Counted from the stretch's first letter, positions 8,417 through 18,254 are shown. The stretch is 64,000 bases of DNA from Saprospiraceae bacterium (GCA_016787525.1 JAEUUP010000109.1:1-64000); one strand, 5' to 3'. The notes: generated by a model not told the origin, from the sequence alone. Numbers and translations are program-made.

Positions 8417-11368
8417 ATGAGAAGCTTTTTTTCTATAAAATATTTTGTTTCATTCTGTTTTACGATTGTTCACAGTGTTCTTTTTTCTCAAAACACACTA
8501 ACTGAAGATGAGTGGGTCAACAACACCTACGAATCACTCAACGACACACAGCGCATCGGACAACTCATCATGATTCGGGCGCAATCCAATTTAGGTTCTG
8601 ACCACACGGCACAAGTTGAATATTTGATAAAAAAATACTACGTCGGCAGTCTGTGTTTTTTTCAAGGCACACCCGAACGACAGTTGGAACTCACCAATCG
8701 CTACCAATCCCTCAGTAAAGTACCACTTTTTGTCGCTATGGATGCTGAGTGGGGCGTGAATATGCGCTTGCGCAGTTCCTCCATCGCTTATCCGAAGCAA
8801 ATCATGTTGGGGGCTATCACCGACAACCACCTCGTCTATCGTTTTGGCGAAGCCATTGCCAAAGAGTGTCGGCGTTTGGGCGTTCACATCAATTTTGCGC
8901 CTTCCATTGACCTCAACAACAACCCCAACAACCCAGTCATCAACGAGCGCAGTTTTGGCGACAATATCTATAATGTCGCTGCCAAAGGTTTCGCCTATGC
9001 CAAAGGGATGCAAGACAATGGGGTGATTGCTTGCGCCAAACACTTCCCGGGGCATGGCGATACTGACACCGATAGCCACTACGATTTGCCCGTGGTCAAT
9101 CACGACTTGGCGCGTTTGTCGGCATTCGAAATGATGCCTTTTCGGGTACTGAGTCAGCACGGTGTGGCAGCGATGATGGTCGCGCACTTGTCTATTCCGT
9201 CCATTGACAACACATGGCATTTGCCCACCTCCCTCAGTAAAAACGCAGTGCGTGAACTGTTGCGTAAACAAATCGGCTTCAATGGCTTGATTTTCACCGA
9301 TGGTTTGGAAATGAAAGGCGTGACACGTTACTTCAAAAGTGGCGAAGCCTCCGCTCGTGCCATCGAGGCAGGTTGCGATATTCTCTGTTTGCCCGAAAGC
9401 ACACCCGATGCTTTTGATGCCATTCAACAATTCATTGCAGAGGGTCGTATTGACAAAAAAGAAATAGAAGCCAGCGTCAAACGCGTGCTGCGTGCCAAAT
9501 ACCGCTATGGTTTGACCACCCCTCAGTATATCGAGCCGACCAATGTGCGCTACGACATCAACTCGACCGAAAGCCAAGAACTCAAACAGGAACTGATTAA
9601 AAACGCCCTGACTTTGGTGCGCAACCACGATAACATCATCCCATTGGCTCATTTTCAAGACGACTCTATCGCCTCGTTGGGCATTGGTTCTGAGGGTTGG
9701 ACACCTTTTCAATACCAATTGAACAAAGAAGGTTTGGGCTACCATTTCAACGTACCCCGCTATTTTTCGGAAGAAAAAAGGGTTCAAATGCTCGATTACT
9801 TTTCAAAAAAGAAAATGGTCATCGTCAGTTTCAATGGATTGCGACCAAAAGCATCTGAAAATTTTGGCATCACCCAAAGCATGATTTCATTTGTCAACGA
9901 ACTGGCGCAGCAAACCAAAGTTATCTTAGTGGTTTTTGGCAATCCTTATGCTTTGAAAAGTTTTGACGGTGTTAAAAACGTGATTGAATGCTACAACGGA
10001 GACAAAGAAACCCAAGAACTGGCAGCGCAAGGCTTGATGGGACATTTTGAATTTAAAGGAAAATTGCCCGTGAATGTCTCAGAAAATACAAAAAATGGTT
10101 ACGAAACAACCGCCAGCAGTTTGAAATGGCAAACAGACACGCCCGAATCCGTCGGTTTGGATGCTAAAACTTTGAATGCCATAGACACCATCGCCCAAGC
10201 GGTGATTGCAGATAAAGCAGCACCGAGTTGCCAAATTTTGGTGGCAAAAGATGGTCAAGTGGTGTATCACAAAGCATTCGGACATCACACCTACGAAAAA
10301 ATACAAACTGCCACCACTGAAGACCTCTACGATTTGGCTTCTATCACCAAATGCGCTGCCACAACCGTCTGCTTGATGAAACTGTACGAAGAAGGCAAGA
10401 TTGACCTCGACAAAACTTTTGGCGATTACTTGCCGATACTGTCCGCAAGGACTCCTTTGGAGAAGGGGTCGAACAAAGCAGACTTGAAACTCAAAGACGT
10501 ATTGATTCACCAAGCAGGTCTGCTGGCTTGGATTCCGTTTTACAAACAAACGCTCGATTCGGTGATACTCGATGGCAAAAAAAGTTTTTTACCATCCGAA
10601 AAATGGTATGCCCGCACACAAAACGGCGCATTCACAGTACCCGTCACACCGCATCTGTTCATGCGCCAAGACTACGTGGACACGATGAAAATGCTCATCG
10701 CCAACTCCCGTTTGCGCGACAATCGCAACTATTTATACTCCGATTTGGGTTTGATTCTAATGGCAGATGTGATAAAAAATGTCACAGGCAAAACACTCGA
10801 TGTCTATGCCCAAGAAGTTTTTTATACCCCCCTCAGTATGAACCGCACGCTGTTCAATCCATGGACAAAGTTTTCAACATCGAACTGTGCGCCAACCGAA
10901 GAAGACAATTACTTCCGCAGAGCGCGCATTCAGGGCAGTGTTCACGACATGGCAGCGGCGATGTTGGGCGGTGTCAGTGGTCATGCAGGCTTATTTTCGA
11001 CCACAGGCGATTTGGCGATTCTCCTCCAAATGCTCCTGAATGGCGGCGAGTACAACGGTGTCCGCTATCTGAAACCCGAAACCATCCAATTGTTCACCAC
11101 ACGCCAAGGCGGTTCGACCCGTCGTGGCTACGGTTGGGATATGAAAGAATTAGACAATGCTAAAACCCTCAATATGAGCAAATTGGCTTCTTCGGCAACC
11201 TACGGTCACACAGGTTTCACAGGCAATTGTGCTTATGTTGACCCAGAGAAGAACTTGATTTATATCTTTTTGTCCAATCGCACGTATCCCGATGGCAGCA
11301 ACAAGTTGATAAATGGCAACTACCGCAATCGGATTCAAACGGTGATATATGAGGCGATGAAAAATTAG
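8417..11368 (+). CDS. Glycoside hydrolase family 3 fused to a class C beta-lactamase-like serine hydrolase
   Basis: 983 residues with a signal peptide (to about residue 24). Residues about 35-370 form a GH3 barrel of the NagZ type with the signature KHFPGHGDTDTDSH near 209. About 375-570 form the GH3 C-terminal domain. Residues 585-983 form a serine hydrolase of the beta-lactamase/transpeptidase-like family with the nucleophile motif SITK near 642 and YSDLG as the second catalytic motif. This fusion is known in Bacteroidota and is thought to act on cell-wall muropeptides in the periplasm: N-acetylglucosaminidase plus an esterase or peptidase. It ends with a stop interlocked with the convergent CotH gene. 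Confidence 0.9.
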   Translation: MRSFFSIKYFVSFCFTIVHSVLFSQNTLTEDEWVNNTYESLNDTQRIGQLIMIRAQSNLGSDHTAQVEYLIKKYYVGSLCFFQGTPERQLELTNRYQSLSKVPLFVAMDAEWGVNMRLRSSSIAYPKQIMLGAITDNHLVYRFGEAIAKECRRLGVHINFAPSIDLNNNPNNPVINERSFGDNIYNVAAKGFAYAKGMQDNGVIACAKHFPGHGDTDTDSHYDLPVVNHDLARLSAFEMMPFRVLSQHGVAAMMVAHLSIPSIDNTWHLPTSLSKNAVRELLRKQIGFNGLIFTDGLEMKGVTRYFKSGEASARAIEAGCDILCLPESTPDAFDAIQQFIAEGRIDKKEIEASVKRVLRAKYRYGLTTPQYIEPTNVRYDINSTESQELKQELIKNALTLVRNHDNIIPLAHFQDDSIASLGIGSEGWTPFQYQLNKEGLGYHFNVPRYFSEEKRVQMLDYFSKKKMVIVSFNGLRPKASENFGITQSMISFVNELAQQTKVILVVFGNPYALKSFDGVKNVIECYNGDKETQELAAQGLMGHFEFKGKLPVNVSENTKNGYETTASSLKWQTDTPESVGLDAKTLNAIDTIAQAVIADKAAPSCQILVAKDGQVVYHKAFGHHTYEKIQTATTEDLYDLASITKCAATTVCLMKLYEEGKIDLDKTFGDYLPILSARTPLEKGSNKADLKLKDVLIHQAGLLAWIPFYKQTLDSVILDGKKSFLPSEKWYARTQNGAFTVPVTPHLFMRQDYVDTMKMLIANSRLRDNRNYLYSDLGLILMADVIKNVTGKTLDVYAQEVFYTPLSMNRTLFNPWTKFSTSNCAPTEEDNYFRRARIQGSVHDMAAAMLGGVSGHAGLFSTTGDLAILLQMLLNGGEYNGVRYLKPETIQLFTTRQGGSTRRGYGWDMKELDNAKTLNMSKLASSATYGHTGFTGNCAYVDPEKNLIYIFLSNRTYPDGSNKLINGNYRNRIQTVIYEAMKN

Positions 11369-13005
11369 TTTTTAACGATTTTGCCTAACATTCTTTTTTG
11401 CGCGTCGGTTTGTATCTCATAAAAATACAAACCTCTTGGTGCATTGGTGCTATGCCAATACATCTGCTGATTGCCTGTAGTTTGTCCTTCTGTTTTTTGA
11501 AAGACAAGTTGTCCTAATTCATTGAAAATGTGTAATTTAACTTCTTGTTCGCTTTTCAGTACATAATCAAAAGTAAAGCCAGATACTGAGGGGTTCGGCG
11601 AGACGGTGGCTTTATCCACAATCTCTTTTTGTCCGACTGGAAAAGTCGCAATTTGACCATCAATCCAAGCAATGCGGTCGGTCAACCACTGTTTCAGATA
11701 ATTGATTTCGCTGGCATAAGTCGTCCCAATGAATGAATTGGGCCAAACATAACGCCCTAAAATCTGCCATTTTTGAAAATTACGACTTGGGGCATTACCC
11801 AACACAAGTGTCATGGAATCAATGAGACTATTGATTCGGCTGTTTGATAGTTCATTCGTTCTCAATGCCACCCAACGACTACGCACGTCTTTTCTAAAAT
11901 TATCATCAGCCATCAGATTGCGCCACCAAAACGGAATACTCCAAGTATCGCTTGGGCATATATTGTTGTTATTCGCTGCCCAACCTGTGATACTTGAGCC
12001 AGAACAATAATCTGCATTGCCTAAAGCGATATTAAAATCCCAAACGGGTCCCATTTTGAATTTGCTATTAAAATTGTTGCGGTCTTTGTAAAAATAGGTG
12101 CTTAGACGGTAGCCATCCACATTCCGTGTGATTTCATTCATGATAAAAAAATCAACCAACGACTTGGTATCCCAATATTTGGGGTAACCTACTGAGGGGT
12201 CTGAAAATGCAGGATTACTCAACGACATAGCTCTTTCCATTTCAGCAACGGCTGTTTGGATATAAGTGCGTTGCACTGATAGAATGTCCTCTGCCGATGG
12301 GTATTCGTATTGAAAGTATGTTTTCGAGTTCGGAAGCGTCACAATATTAGAATAAACAGAGCTAAAGCCAGCGACAACGCCCGGTATATTGCCCGTAGGT
12401 TTATCTATTTTGAGGATGTAACCGCCCGTCAATTCGTCGCCAGCGGTATTGGTTTGGTCAGTTTTTGCGATATTAACACGGTTTTTATCGCGTTTAATTT
12501 TTTCAGTCAACACATAAACGCCTTGATATTCGCCATTGATGACCAATTCACAAAACCGTGTTCGCGGCGACCATGCCATAAAAGAGCCTGCCAACCGATA
12601 GGTCAAAGCATCGCGAATCAAGGTTTTGTCGCTATACGGCGCAATCAATGCCCAATCCGACTCTTTAGGCATACCCAACAAAGCCACGGCTGTATCTTCG
12701 CCAACCATATCGCGTACTTCGATACTGTATGGTTTTTTTTCGGAAATAGATTGCGAGGTCGAGCCTCGCCTTTCGATACCAATTGTACCTTCAAAATGAA
12801 ATGTTTGGTCACTGACACGATTGATTTGCCCTACCCCATTGAAAACGATTTTCATAGTTGCCATTATTTTCGGTTCGTCGGGTATTGTTCGGAGTGACGC
12901 ATTGACGATGACAATAGGCAATGTTGATTGTGTAAAGTTGACAGTCTGCGCCCCAAGCCCAATATGCCAAAAAAGCATAAGGAAAATAAGGTTATTTTTC
13001 TTCAT
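11365..13005 (-). CDS. Secreted CotH family protein with T9SS sorting domain
   Basis: About 546 residues from ATG 13005 (MKKNNLIFLMLFWHIG), which begins a clean signal peptide ending GLGAQ. The body has the CotH kinase-like signature (KESDWALIAPYSDKTLIRD, EYQGVYVLTEKIKRD). The last 75 or so residues form a type A T9SS C-terminal domain (PNPSVSGF, then GLYFYEIQT, ending in basic residues), so it should be carried across the outer membrane by type IX secretion. CotH proteins are protein kinases in spore coats of Bacillus; the role here is unknown. Two dispersed 10-mers are read as PSV. Confidence 0.88.
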   Translation of the reverse strand: MKKNNLIFLMLFWHIGLGAQTVNFTQSTLPIVIVNASLRTIPDEPKIMATMKIVFNGVGQINRVSDQTFHFEGTIGIERRGSTSQSISEKKPYSIEVRDMVGEDTAVALLGMPKESDWALIAPYSDKTLIRDALTYRLAGSFMAWSPRTRFCELVINGEYQGVYVLTEKIKRDKNRVNIAKTDQTNTAGDELTGGYILKIDKPTGNIPGVVAGFSSVYSNIVTLPNSKTYFQYEYPSAEDILSVQRTYIQTAVAEMERAMSLSNPAFSDPSVGYPKYWDTKSLVDFFIMNEITRNVDGYRLSTYFYKDRNNFNSKFKMGPVWDFNIALGNADYCSGSSITGWAANNNNICPSDTWSIPFWWRNLMADDNFRKDVRSRWVALRTNELSNSRINSLIDSMTLVLGNAPSRNFQKWQILGRYVWPNSFIGTTYASEINYLKQWLTDRIAWIDGQIATFPVGQKEIVDKATVSPNPSVSGFTFDYVLKSEQEVKLHIFNELGQLVFQKTEGQTTGNQQMYWHSTNAPRGLYFYEIQTDAQKRMLGKIVKN

Positions 13006-13123
13006 TTCATAAAATTTGAGAGTAAGTTGCAACTTTTTACGAATATTCAAGTGAAGTTTTAGGTTTCATTTATTTGATTTCAGATAAACGTCTGTCAAAC
13101 TACGTGAGTTCGTTGGTTTTACC

Positions 13124-13132
13124 TAATTTTGC
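13124..13132 (+). promoter_or_regulatory. -7 box for purA
   Basis: TAATTTTGC matches TAnnTTTG and lies 55 nt before the purA ATG. It also shows that the in-frame ATG at 13074 is upstream of the transcript. Confidence 0.6.
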
Positions 13133-13187
13133 GCCGTTTTTAAGAACCACTTCAATTATCAACATATCATCTTTCAATTTTTCAATA

Positions 13188-14456
13188 ATGAAAATAGACG
13201 TAATTCTCGGTTTACAATGGGGCGATGAAGGAAAAGGCAAAATCGTGGACTTTCTCGCTGAACAATATGACATTGTTGCCCGCTTTCAAGGTGGACCAAA
13301 TGCTGGTCACACACTCAAATTTGGCGGCAAAAAATATATTCTCCACACTGTTCCATCAGGTATTTTTAGGGAAAAACTCATTAATGTCATCGGCAACGGT
13401 GTTGTACTTGACCCGATTACGTTCGAGCGTGAGATCCAAAACTTGCGCGCCGCCGAAGTGGCGTTCGAAGATCGCTTGTTGGTTGCTAAAAAAGCGCATC
13501 TTATCCTCCCGACCCATCGCCTACTCGATGCAGCAAGTGAAGCCGCTAAAGGGGCTGCTAAAATTGGTTCGACACTCAAAGGCATTGGACCGACTTATAT
13601 GGATAAAACAGGGCGCAATGGCTTGCGTGTAGGCGATATTTTGTTACCCAACTTCCGCGACCGCTACGAGGCTTTAAAGAAAAAACATTTAGAAATGTTG
13701 CAAATCTACCCCTCAGTATCGTTCGATTTAGTAGCCGAAGAAGAGCGTTTTTTTAATAGTTTGAATACGTTGAAAGCCTTACAGTTGATTGATTCAGAAT
13801 ATTTTATCAACAAGGCTTTGGATGAAAACAAAAAGATATTGGCTGAAGGCGCGCAAGGCTCTATGCTCGATATTGATTTTGGTACGTATCCATTTGTCAC
13901 ATCTTCCAATACAGTTACAGCTGGCGTTTGTGTCGGTTTGGGTGTTGCGCCACAACGCATTGGCGAAGTGATTGGTGTCACAAAGGCTTATTGCACGCGT
14001 GTAGGTAGCGGTCCTTTCCCAACAGAGTTACACGATTCTGTTGGTGACTTGCTCCGTACTGAGGGGGCCGAATTCGGTTCTACAACAGGTCGTCCACGCC
14101 GTTGCGGTTGGATAGATTTGCCGCAATTACGCTATACCATCATGCTCAATGGCGTGACACAGTTGTGCATCACGAAGATTGATGTGTTGAATATTTTCCA
14201 AGACCTTCATGCGGCGGTTGCTTATCGTTTCGATGATGTAGAGTCGGCTGAATTGCCTTACGATATGGCGGAAGTACGTGTAGAACCTATTTATCAAAAA
14301 ATAGCGGGTTGGAATATCTCACTTGATGGCATGACGGATTTTGAAATTTTGCCCGACACGTTGAAAAGTTATATTTTGTTTTTGGAAGGCTATTTGAAAA
14401 CAAAAGTAACAATGATTTCGACGGGTCCTGAACGAGAGAAATTGATTTTGTGTTAG
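13188..14456 (+). CDS. purA: Adenylosuccinate synthetase
   Basis: 422 residues. It makes adenylosuccinate from IMP, aspartate and GTP, the first committed step to AMP. The start at 13188 (MKIDVILGLQWG) places the GTP/IMP loop GDEGKGK at residues 12-18, as in all PurA proteins. Later signatures include FQGGPNAGHT, KGIGPTYMDK and TSSNTVTAGVC. A frame upstream to 13074 is open but precedes the -7 box. Two dispersed 10-mers are read as YPSV and RTEGAEF. A perfect hairpin terminator begins one base after the stop. Confidence 0.97.
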   Translation: MKIDVILGLQWGDEGKGKIVDFLAEQYDIVARFQGGPNAGHTLKFGGKKYILHTVPSGIFREKLINVIGNGVVLDPITFEREIQNLRAAEVAFEDRLLVAKKAHLILPTHRLLDAASEAAKGAAKIGSTLKGIGPTYMDKTGRNGLRVGDILLPNFRDRYEALKKKHLEMLQIYPSVSFDLVAEEERFFNSLNTLKALQLIDSEYFINKALDENKKILAEGAQGSMLDIDFGTYPFVTSSNTVTAGVCVGLGVAPQRIGEVIGVTKAYCTRVGSGPFPTELHDSVGDLLRTEGAEFGSTTGRPRRCGWIDLPQLRYTIMLNGVTQLCITKIDVLNIFQDLHAAVAYRFDDVESAELPYDMAEVRVEPIYQKIAGWNISLDGMTDFEILPDTLKSYILFLEGYLKTKVTMISTGPEREKLILC

Positions 14457-14502
14457 AAAAATAAAGCGAGGCTGCTCACGTGAGCAGCCTCGCTTTATTT
14501 TT
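14457..14502. terminator. purA terminator, 46-bp perfect palindrome
   Basis: Positions 14457-14479 and 14480-14502 are exact reverse complements with no unpaired loop in DNA, GC-rich in the middle and ending in a T-run. It starts right after the purA stop codon. Confidence 0.85.
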
Positions 14503-14926
14503 GGGATGATTCATACGCATTGTGCTTATACTAATTACATTAACCTTTTCGAAACAAAAATCAATTATCGCTGAGAAGTAAGGTTGAGCAACGACAGAAA
14601 AGTAAAGAAAGTAAATAAGAGTGCAAAAGTCTATTTTTATTGCATACTGCTTTTATTTATTGGGAATAATAACAATACTTCGGTAATTCTTTAGTTGAAA
14701 AACGATTTTTATCTAAAGCCATAATTTTTCTCTATTAACACAAGTTTTATCAACAAATGCAATCATTTATCAAGATTTTTAGTTAAAATTCAAATACTAT
14801 ATCCTCTTTTAACAATTAAGGCATGAAAAGTGCAGTATCATCTTTTATCCAAATCTAAGCAGTCCCTTAAACCGAGGCTCATTTTTTTCTACTATTTTTG
14901 CAAGACTGAAAACAAAATTTAAAGCG
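14503..14926. other. Intergenic region upstream of the OmpA/PD40 gene
   Basis: About 420 bp of AT-rich sequence with no credible gene and no dispersed 10-mer. A -7 box TATTTTTGC at 14893-14901 precedes the gene starting at 14927. Confidence 0.5.
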
Positions 14927-16567
14927 ATGATTCGTAAATTCATTTTTAGCTTAACAGCCTTACTATCCACCACTTACTGCACACTTTGGGGGCAAACTTA
15001 TATTGTTGAAAAATTAGACTCAACAATCAATACCAAAGAATTCGATGAAGTCACGCCCATCATTACGCATGATGGTGGTACGGTCTATTTTACACGCGTT
15101 GGTAGCAGCGATTTCATCAAAACCATTTGGATTGATGGCAAAGACGTATCTAATGACTTGAAATACAATGAGTACCTGCACAATCTACGCGAAATTTACT
15201 CTGAAATATCAGGTAAACCCGTTTCTGGGAATCCCGAAAAGTCGGACTTTAATCAAGATATTTGGTATGCCGAGTCGCGTGAAAAACCATTCGACCACCT
15301 TGTGCATCCACCTTCTCCGTTGAATAATGCGTTGCCCAATTCTATTTGTTCCTTGACTCCAGATGGCGACACCTATGTTGTTGTTAATCAATTCTCAAAA
15401 GATGGTGGCATGAATAAAGGCTTTAGCTTGGTCAAACAATTACCCGATGGCACCTGGAGCGATCCAGAACCTATGCAAATAGATGATTACAATATTTCAT
15501 CCGCTGCTATCAGTTTGACCATGAGTAATGATGCCAACGTTTTGATTATGTCATTACCCAAAACACAAGGCTCACAGGACAACGATCTATTTATTTCATT
15601 CAAAATAGATGAAAACCACTGGTCTGCTCCTAAAAACATGGGTGCACAAGTCAATTCGAGCTTCAAAGAACTCACTCCTTACTTGTCGCCCGATGGTAAA
15701 GAATTGTATTTTGCATCCAATCGCCCCCCCTCAGTAGGTGGACTCGATTTGTTCTTTATTTCTCGTTTGGACGATGGTTGGGACAATTGGACAAAACCAC
15801 GTCGCTTTGTCGAACCAATTAATACAACTGGTGATGAAAGTCAGCCTTATTTCAACATGACGACGGGACATCTCTATTTTTCTTCAAAAAGAGATGGGAC
15901 GCACGACATTTATCGCGTCAAAATTGCACCCGATGTCGAACAAGAATTGACCATCAAAGGACGTATCATCAATACTTCAACAGGGCAACCGCTTGATGGT
16001 CGCGTCATGTATGGCGATGCAGATGCGGCTTTTTATGAAAAGTATGTGGAAACCATCGAAGGCTATTTTTTGATTCGCGTCAAACAAGGCAAGCCGATTA
16101 AAATGATTGCTTACAAGCCTGGCTATATCAATCACGAGGTGATTTTGAACTATGACAAAAGGGTGTTTTTTGGTAAACCACAAGATGTAACGCTTTATCT
16201 CGACTCAGTTGCCATAGGTGGTACGATTTCATTGAATCCGATTTATTTCAAACGGTCAACACCTATCATTTTGCAAGAATCTTACTCTGAGTTGGACTAT
16301 TTGGTGGAAGTGATGCGGCAGTTTACAGAAATTTCAATCACCGTCGAAGGACATACTGATAGCAATGGTACGCCCGAAACGTTGATGAAGCTCTCAGAAG
16401 ACCGCGCTGCCGAAGTACGTAAGTATTTGATTCGCAATAAAATACATCCAAGTCGCATCGCAGTCATTGGCTATGGTGCAACCAAACCCCTCAGTAAAGA
16501 AACAGATGAAGAAAGTCGAAGACTCAACAGACGGGTAGAATTTAGGATTACCAAAATTGCTTATTAG
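14927..16567 (+). CDS. OmpA family protein with PD40 beta-propeller repeats
   Basis: 546 residues with a signal peptide (about 1-23). Residues about 35-330 contain WD40-like PD40 repeats (for example LTPYLSPDGKELYFASNR). About 340-425 form a carboxypeptidase regulatory-like beta domain (IKGRIINTSTGQPLDGRV). The C-terminal 115 residues form an OmpA peptidoglycan-binding domain (VEGHTDSNG near 471, NRRVEF near the end). It would sit in the periplasm or outer membrane, anchored to peptidoglycan. The layout resembles PorE of the type IX secretion system but lacks its N-terminal TPR part; the gene at 59529 has the full layout. Confidence 0.88.
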   Translation: MIRKFIFSLTALLSTTYCTLWGQTYIVEKLDSTINTKEFDEVTPIITHDGGTVYFTRVGSSDFIKTIWIDGKDVSNDLKYNEYLHNLREIYSEISGKPVSGNPEKSDFNQDIWYAESREKPFDHLVHPPSPLNNALPNSICSLTPDGDTYVVVNQFSKDGGMNKGFSLVKQLPDGTWSDPEPMQIDDYNISSAAISLTMSNDANVLIMSLPKTQGSQDNDLFISFKIDENHWSAPKNMGAQVNSSFKELTPYLSPDGKELYFASNRPPSVGGLDLFFISRLDDGWDNWTKPRRFVEPINTTGDESQPYFNMTTGHLYFSSKRDGTHDIYRVKIAPDVEQELTIKGRIINTSTGQPLDGRVMYGDADAAFYEKYVETIEGYFLIRVKQGKPIKMIAYKPGYINHEVILNYDKRVFFGKPQDVTLYLDSVAIGGTISLNPIYFKRSTPIILQESYSELDYLVEVMRQFTEISITVEGHTDSNGTPETLMKLSEDRAAEVRKYLIRNKIHPSRIAVIGYGATKPLSKETDEESRRLNRRVEFRITKIAY

Positions 16568-16597
16568 CTACTTTTGACCATATTATTTTTTGACTTA

Positions 16598-16635
16598 AAA
16601 GGTGTTAAGATACTGAGAGGTGTCTTAACACCTTT
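16598..16635. terminator. Terminator with a 10-mer variant in its loop
   Basis: A 13-bp perfect stem (16598-16610 with 16623-16635) between two convergent genes. The loop is TACTGAGAGG plus TG, a one-base variant of the dispersed 10-mer. Confidence 0.7.
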
Positions 16636-16638
16636 CCT

Positions 16639-17259
16639 CTATAAAGGCAAAATTTCTAATAACTCTGAAAGCATCATGGCCGTTGCTCCCCAAACAATCT
16701 TGCCGTTCACATCGAAGTAAGGTACATTAGGCAAGGTCATACCGCGCACTTGTATATCCGCAAACTTGTGATTATCTATATTGGCTAAAATACTGAGAGG
16801 TACTTCTAAAATATTTTTCACCTCGGTTGGTTGCCGTTGGTATTGTGGCGGTTCGCTGGTCCAACCCAGATAAGGTTGAACAAAAAAATTGCTGACAGGA
16901 ATGTATAAGTCCGTCATTTTGCCAATGATTTTCACTTTTTCAGGTGATATACCCACTTCTTCATGCGTTTCGCGCAAAGCACAGGCTTCTAAAGACGCAT
17001 CGGCAGCTTCGAGTGAGCCGCCTGGGAAGCTAATTTGGTTGCTGTGTGGGTCGTTGGGGTTGCCAACACGTTCGGTCAATACGACATGCCATTCATTCGT
17101 TTTTCGGAAAAGTAAAATCAAAACAGCCGATTGTCGAGCCGTTGGAGGCGCATCCATTGTTTTATAACGTGCCAAAACAGCTTTTTTCAGCTGAAAAGGT
17201 CGTCCAGGTAAGCCCTGAGCATGTCGCTCAATCAATCTTTCAATAAATGTATCGGTCAT
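16639..17259 (-). CDS. NUDIX hydrolase, probable CoA pyrophosphatase
   Basis: 206 residues. The NUDIX box is complete near residues 79-101: GGSLEAAD, then ACALRETHEEVGI, giving the G-x5-E-x7-R-E-x2-E-E pattern that binds metal and cleaves a pyrophosphate. The segment LTERVGNPNDPHSNQISFPG before it is typical of the NudL/CoA pyrophosphatase branch. It would act in the cytoplasm on CoA or related nucleotides; the substrate is inferred. It lies 21 bp downstream of the RluA gene and probably in the same operon. Confidence 0.9.
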   Translation of the reverse strand: MTDTFIERLIERHAQGLPGRPFQLKKAVLARYKTMDAPPTARQSAVLILLFRKTNEWHVVLTERVGNPNDPHSNQISFPGGSLEAADASLEACALRETHEEVGISPEKVKIIGKMTDLYIPVSNFFVQPYLGWTSEPPQYQRQPTEVKNILEVPLSILANIDNHKFADIQVRGMTLPNVPYFDVNGKIVWGATAMMLSELLEILPL

Positions 17260-17280
17260 GTTTCTATTATTTTAGTTTTA

Positions 17281-17967
17281 TCATTCCCTAATCGAATCGG
17301 CATTTTTCACTATTGTGTTAAAAAACTGCCAAAGTGTTTCGTTGGGTAATTCTGCTATCAAACTAACTTTTTTCTTCAAAAAAGGTTGCCAAAAAGTCAA
17401 TTTCCAAGCATGAAGATGGATGGAGCGGTCGTGGTTGGCACGTCTTGCACCATATTTCACATCGCCTTTGATGGGGCAACCGATAGCAGCTAATTGCGCT
17501 CTGATTTGGTGATGTCGTCCTGTTTTCAACTCTATTTCTAACAAATGATAACGGTCGCTCGACCCCCTCAGTATATAGTGCAATTCGGCGCGTTTTGCAC
17601 CAGATTTTGTGTTTTTATCTACAAAAACCTTATTTTTTTCTGCGTTTTCTATCAAAAAATGTACTAAATCGCCTTCCATACTGAGGGGGGCATTTTCGAC
17701 AACAGCAAGATATGATTTCTGTGTTTCTCGGTTTTGAAATTGTTGACTGACCAAAGCCGCCGCTTGCTCAGTTTTAGCAAATAGAATCACACCGCTTGTT
17801 GGGCGGTCGAGGCGATGGAGCAGATAGCTTTTTTGTCCTAAATACTCATCGGCATATTCCCACAATGACTTATCTCCTGTGGGGTCAGGTTGCGAAGGTA
17901 GCGGTGCGGATTTGTTGAAAGCAATAAAAGCAGCGTCTTCGTAGATGATAAAATCTTCAACGTTCAT
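17281..17967 (-). CDS. RluA-family RNA pseudouridine synthase
   Basis: 228 residues, short because it lacks an S4 domain, like the RluA/TruC-type enzymes. The catalytic motif HRLDRPTSGV lies near residue 52 with the invariant Asp. KTGRHHQIRAQLAAIGCPI and GDVKYGA are further family marks. It isomerises a uridine in rRNA or tRNA; the site modified cannot be told. Its ATG overlaps the stop of the small upstream gene (ATGA), implying coupled translation, and the NUDIX gene follows 21 bp later. Two dispersed 10-mers lie within 115 bp of each other, read as LRG and PLS. Confidence 0.9.
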   Translation of the reverse strand: MNVEDFIIYEDAAFIAFNKSAPLPSQPDPTGDKSLWEYADEYLGQKSYLLHRLDRPTSGVILFAKTEQAAALVSQQFQNRETQKSYLAVVENAPLSMEGDLVHFLIENAEKNKVFVDKNTKSGAKRAELHYILRGSSDRYHLLEIELKTGRHHQIRAQLAAIGCPIKGDVKYGARRANHDRSIHLHAWKLTFWQPFLKKKVSLIAELPNETLWQFFNTIVKNADSIRE

Positions 17968-18128
17968 TTTATTTCTTCAAAATCTGTCGTTTCAGCATTG
18001 GGGAATTGTTTTTTTGTATCCTTTTCAGGTTTATTACCTGTGATATGGCGGTGTTCGACAATGACTTTTGGGCGAAAAAGGACACGGTATATAAATAAAA
18101 TCACAACGATATAGAACAAATACTTCAT
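17964..18128 (-). CDS. Small membrane protein, DUF4834-like
   Basis: A 54-residue gene starting at ATG 18128 (MKYLFYIVVILFIYRVLF). One N-terminal membrane segment (residues 3-19) is followed by a polar, charged tail (RPKVIVEHRHITGNK) and an acidic end. The stop TGA shares bases with the RluA ATG as ATGA at 17964-17967, so this gene and RluA are likely co-transcribed and translationally coupled. It resembles the small DUF4834 membrane proteins found in Bacteroidota, but I am not certain of the family. Function unknown. Confidence 0.7.
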   Translation of the reverse strand: MKYLFYIVVILFIYRVLFRPKVIVEHRHITGNKPEKDTKKQFPNAETTDFEEIK

Positions 18129-18254
18129 ATCCAACTATCATAATATTAAGTGAAAAATATACAAAATACGCGGCAAGTTAGTTCTTTTTAAGGAAATATT
18201 GAACAAATATGAATCGCGTTCCTAATCAAGATACAGAATCCAAGGCTTTTAATG

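Noticed and set aside
8591..9787. A 398-codon open frame antisense to the GH3 gene.
   Set aside because: It lies wholly opposite a well-supported GH3 domain, has no family features and reads like a mirror of codon bias in the sense gene.
13074..13187. An N-terminal extension of PurA by 38 residues.
   Set aside because: It starts upstream of the -7 box and adds sequence not found in PurA proteins.
129..14685. A 16-bp match (129-144 with 14670-14685, inverted) containing CTTCGG.
   Set aside because: In a 64-kb window one chance 16-bp match between any two sites is about what is expected.
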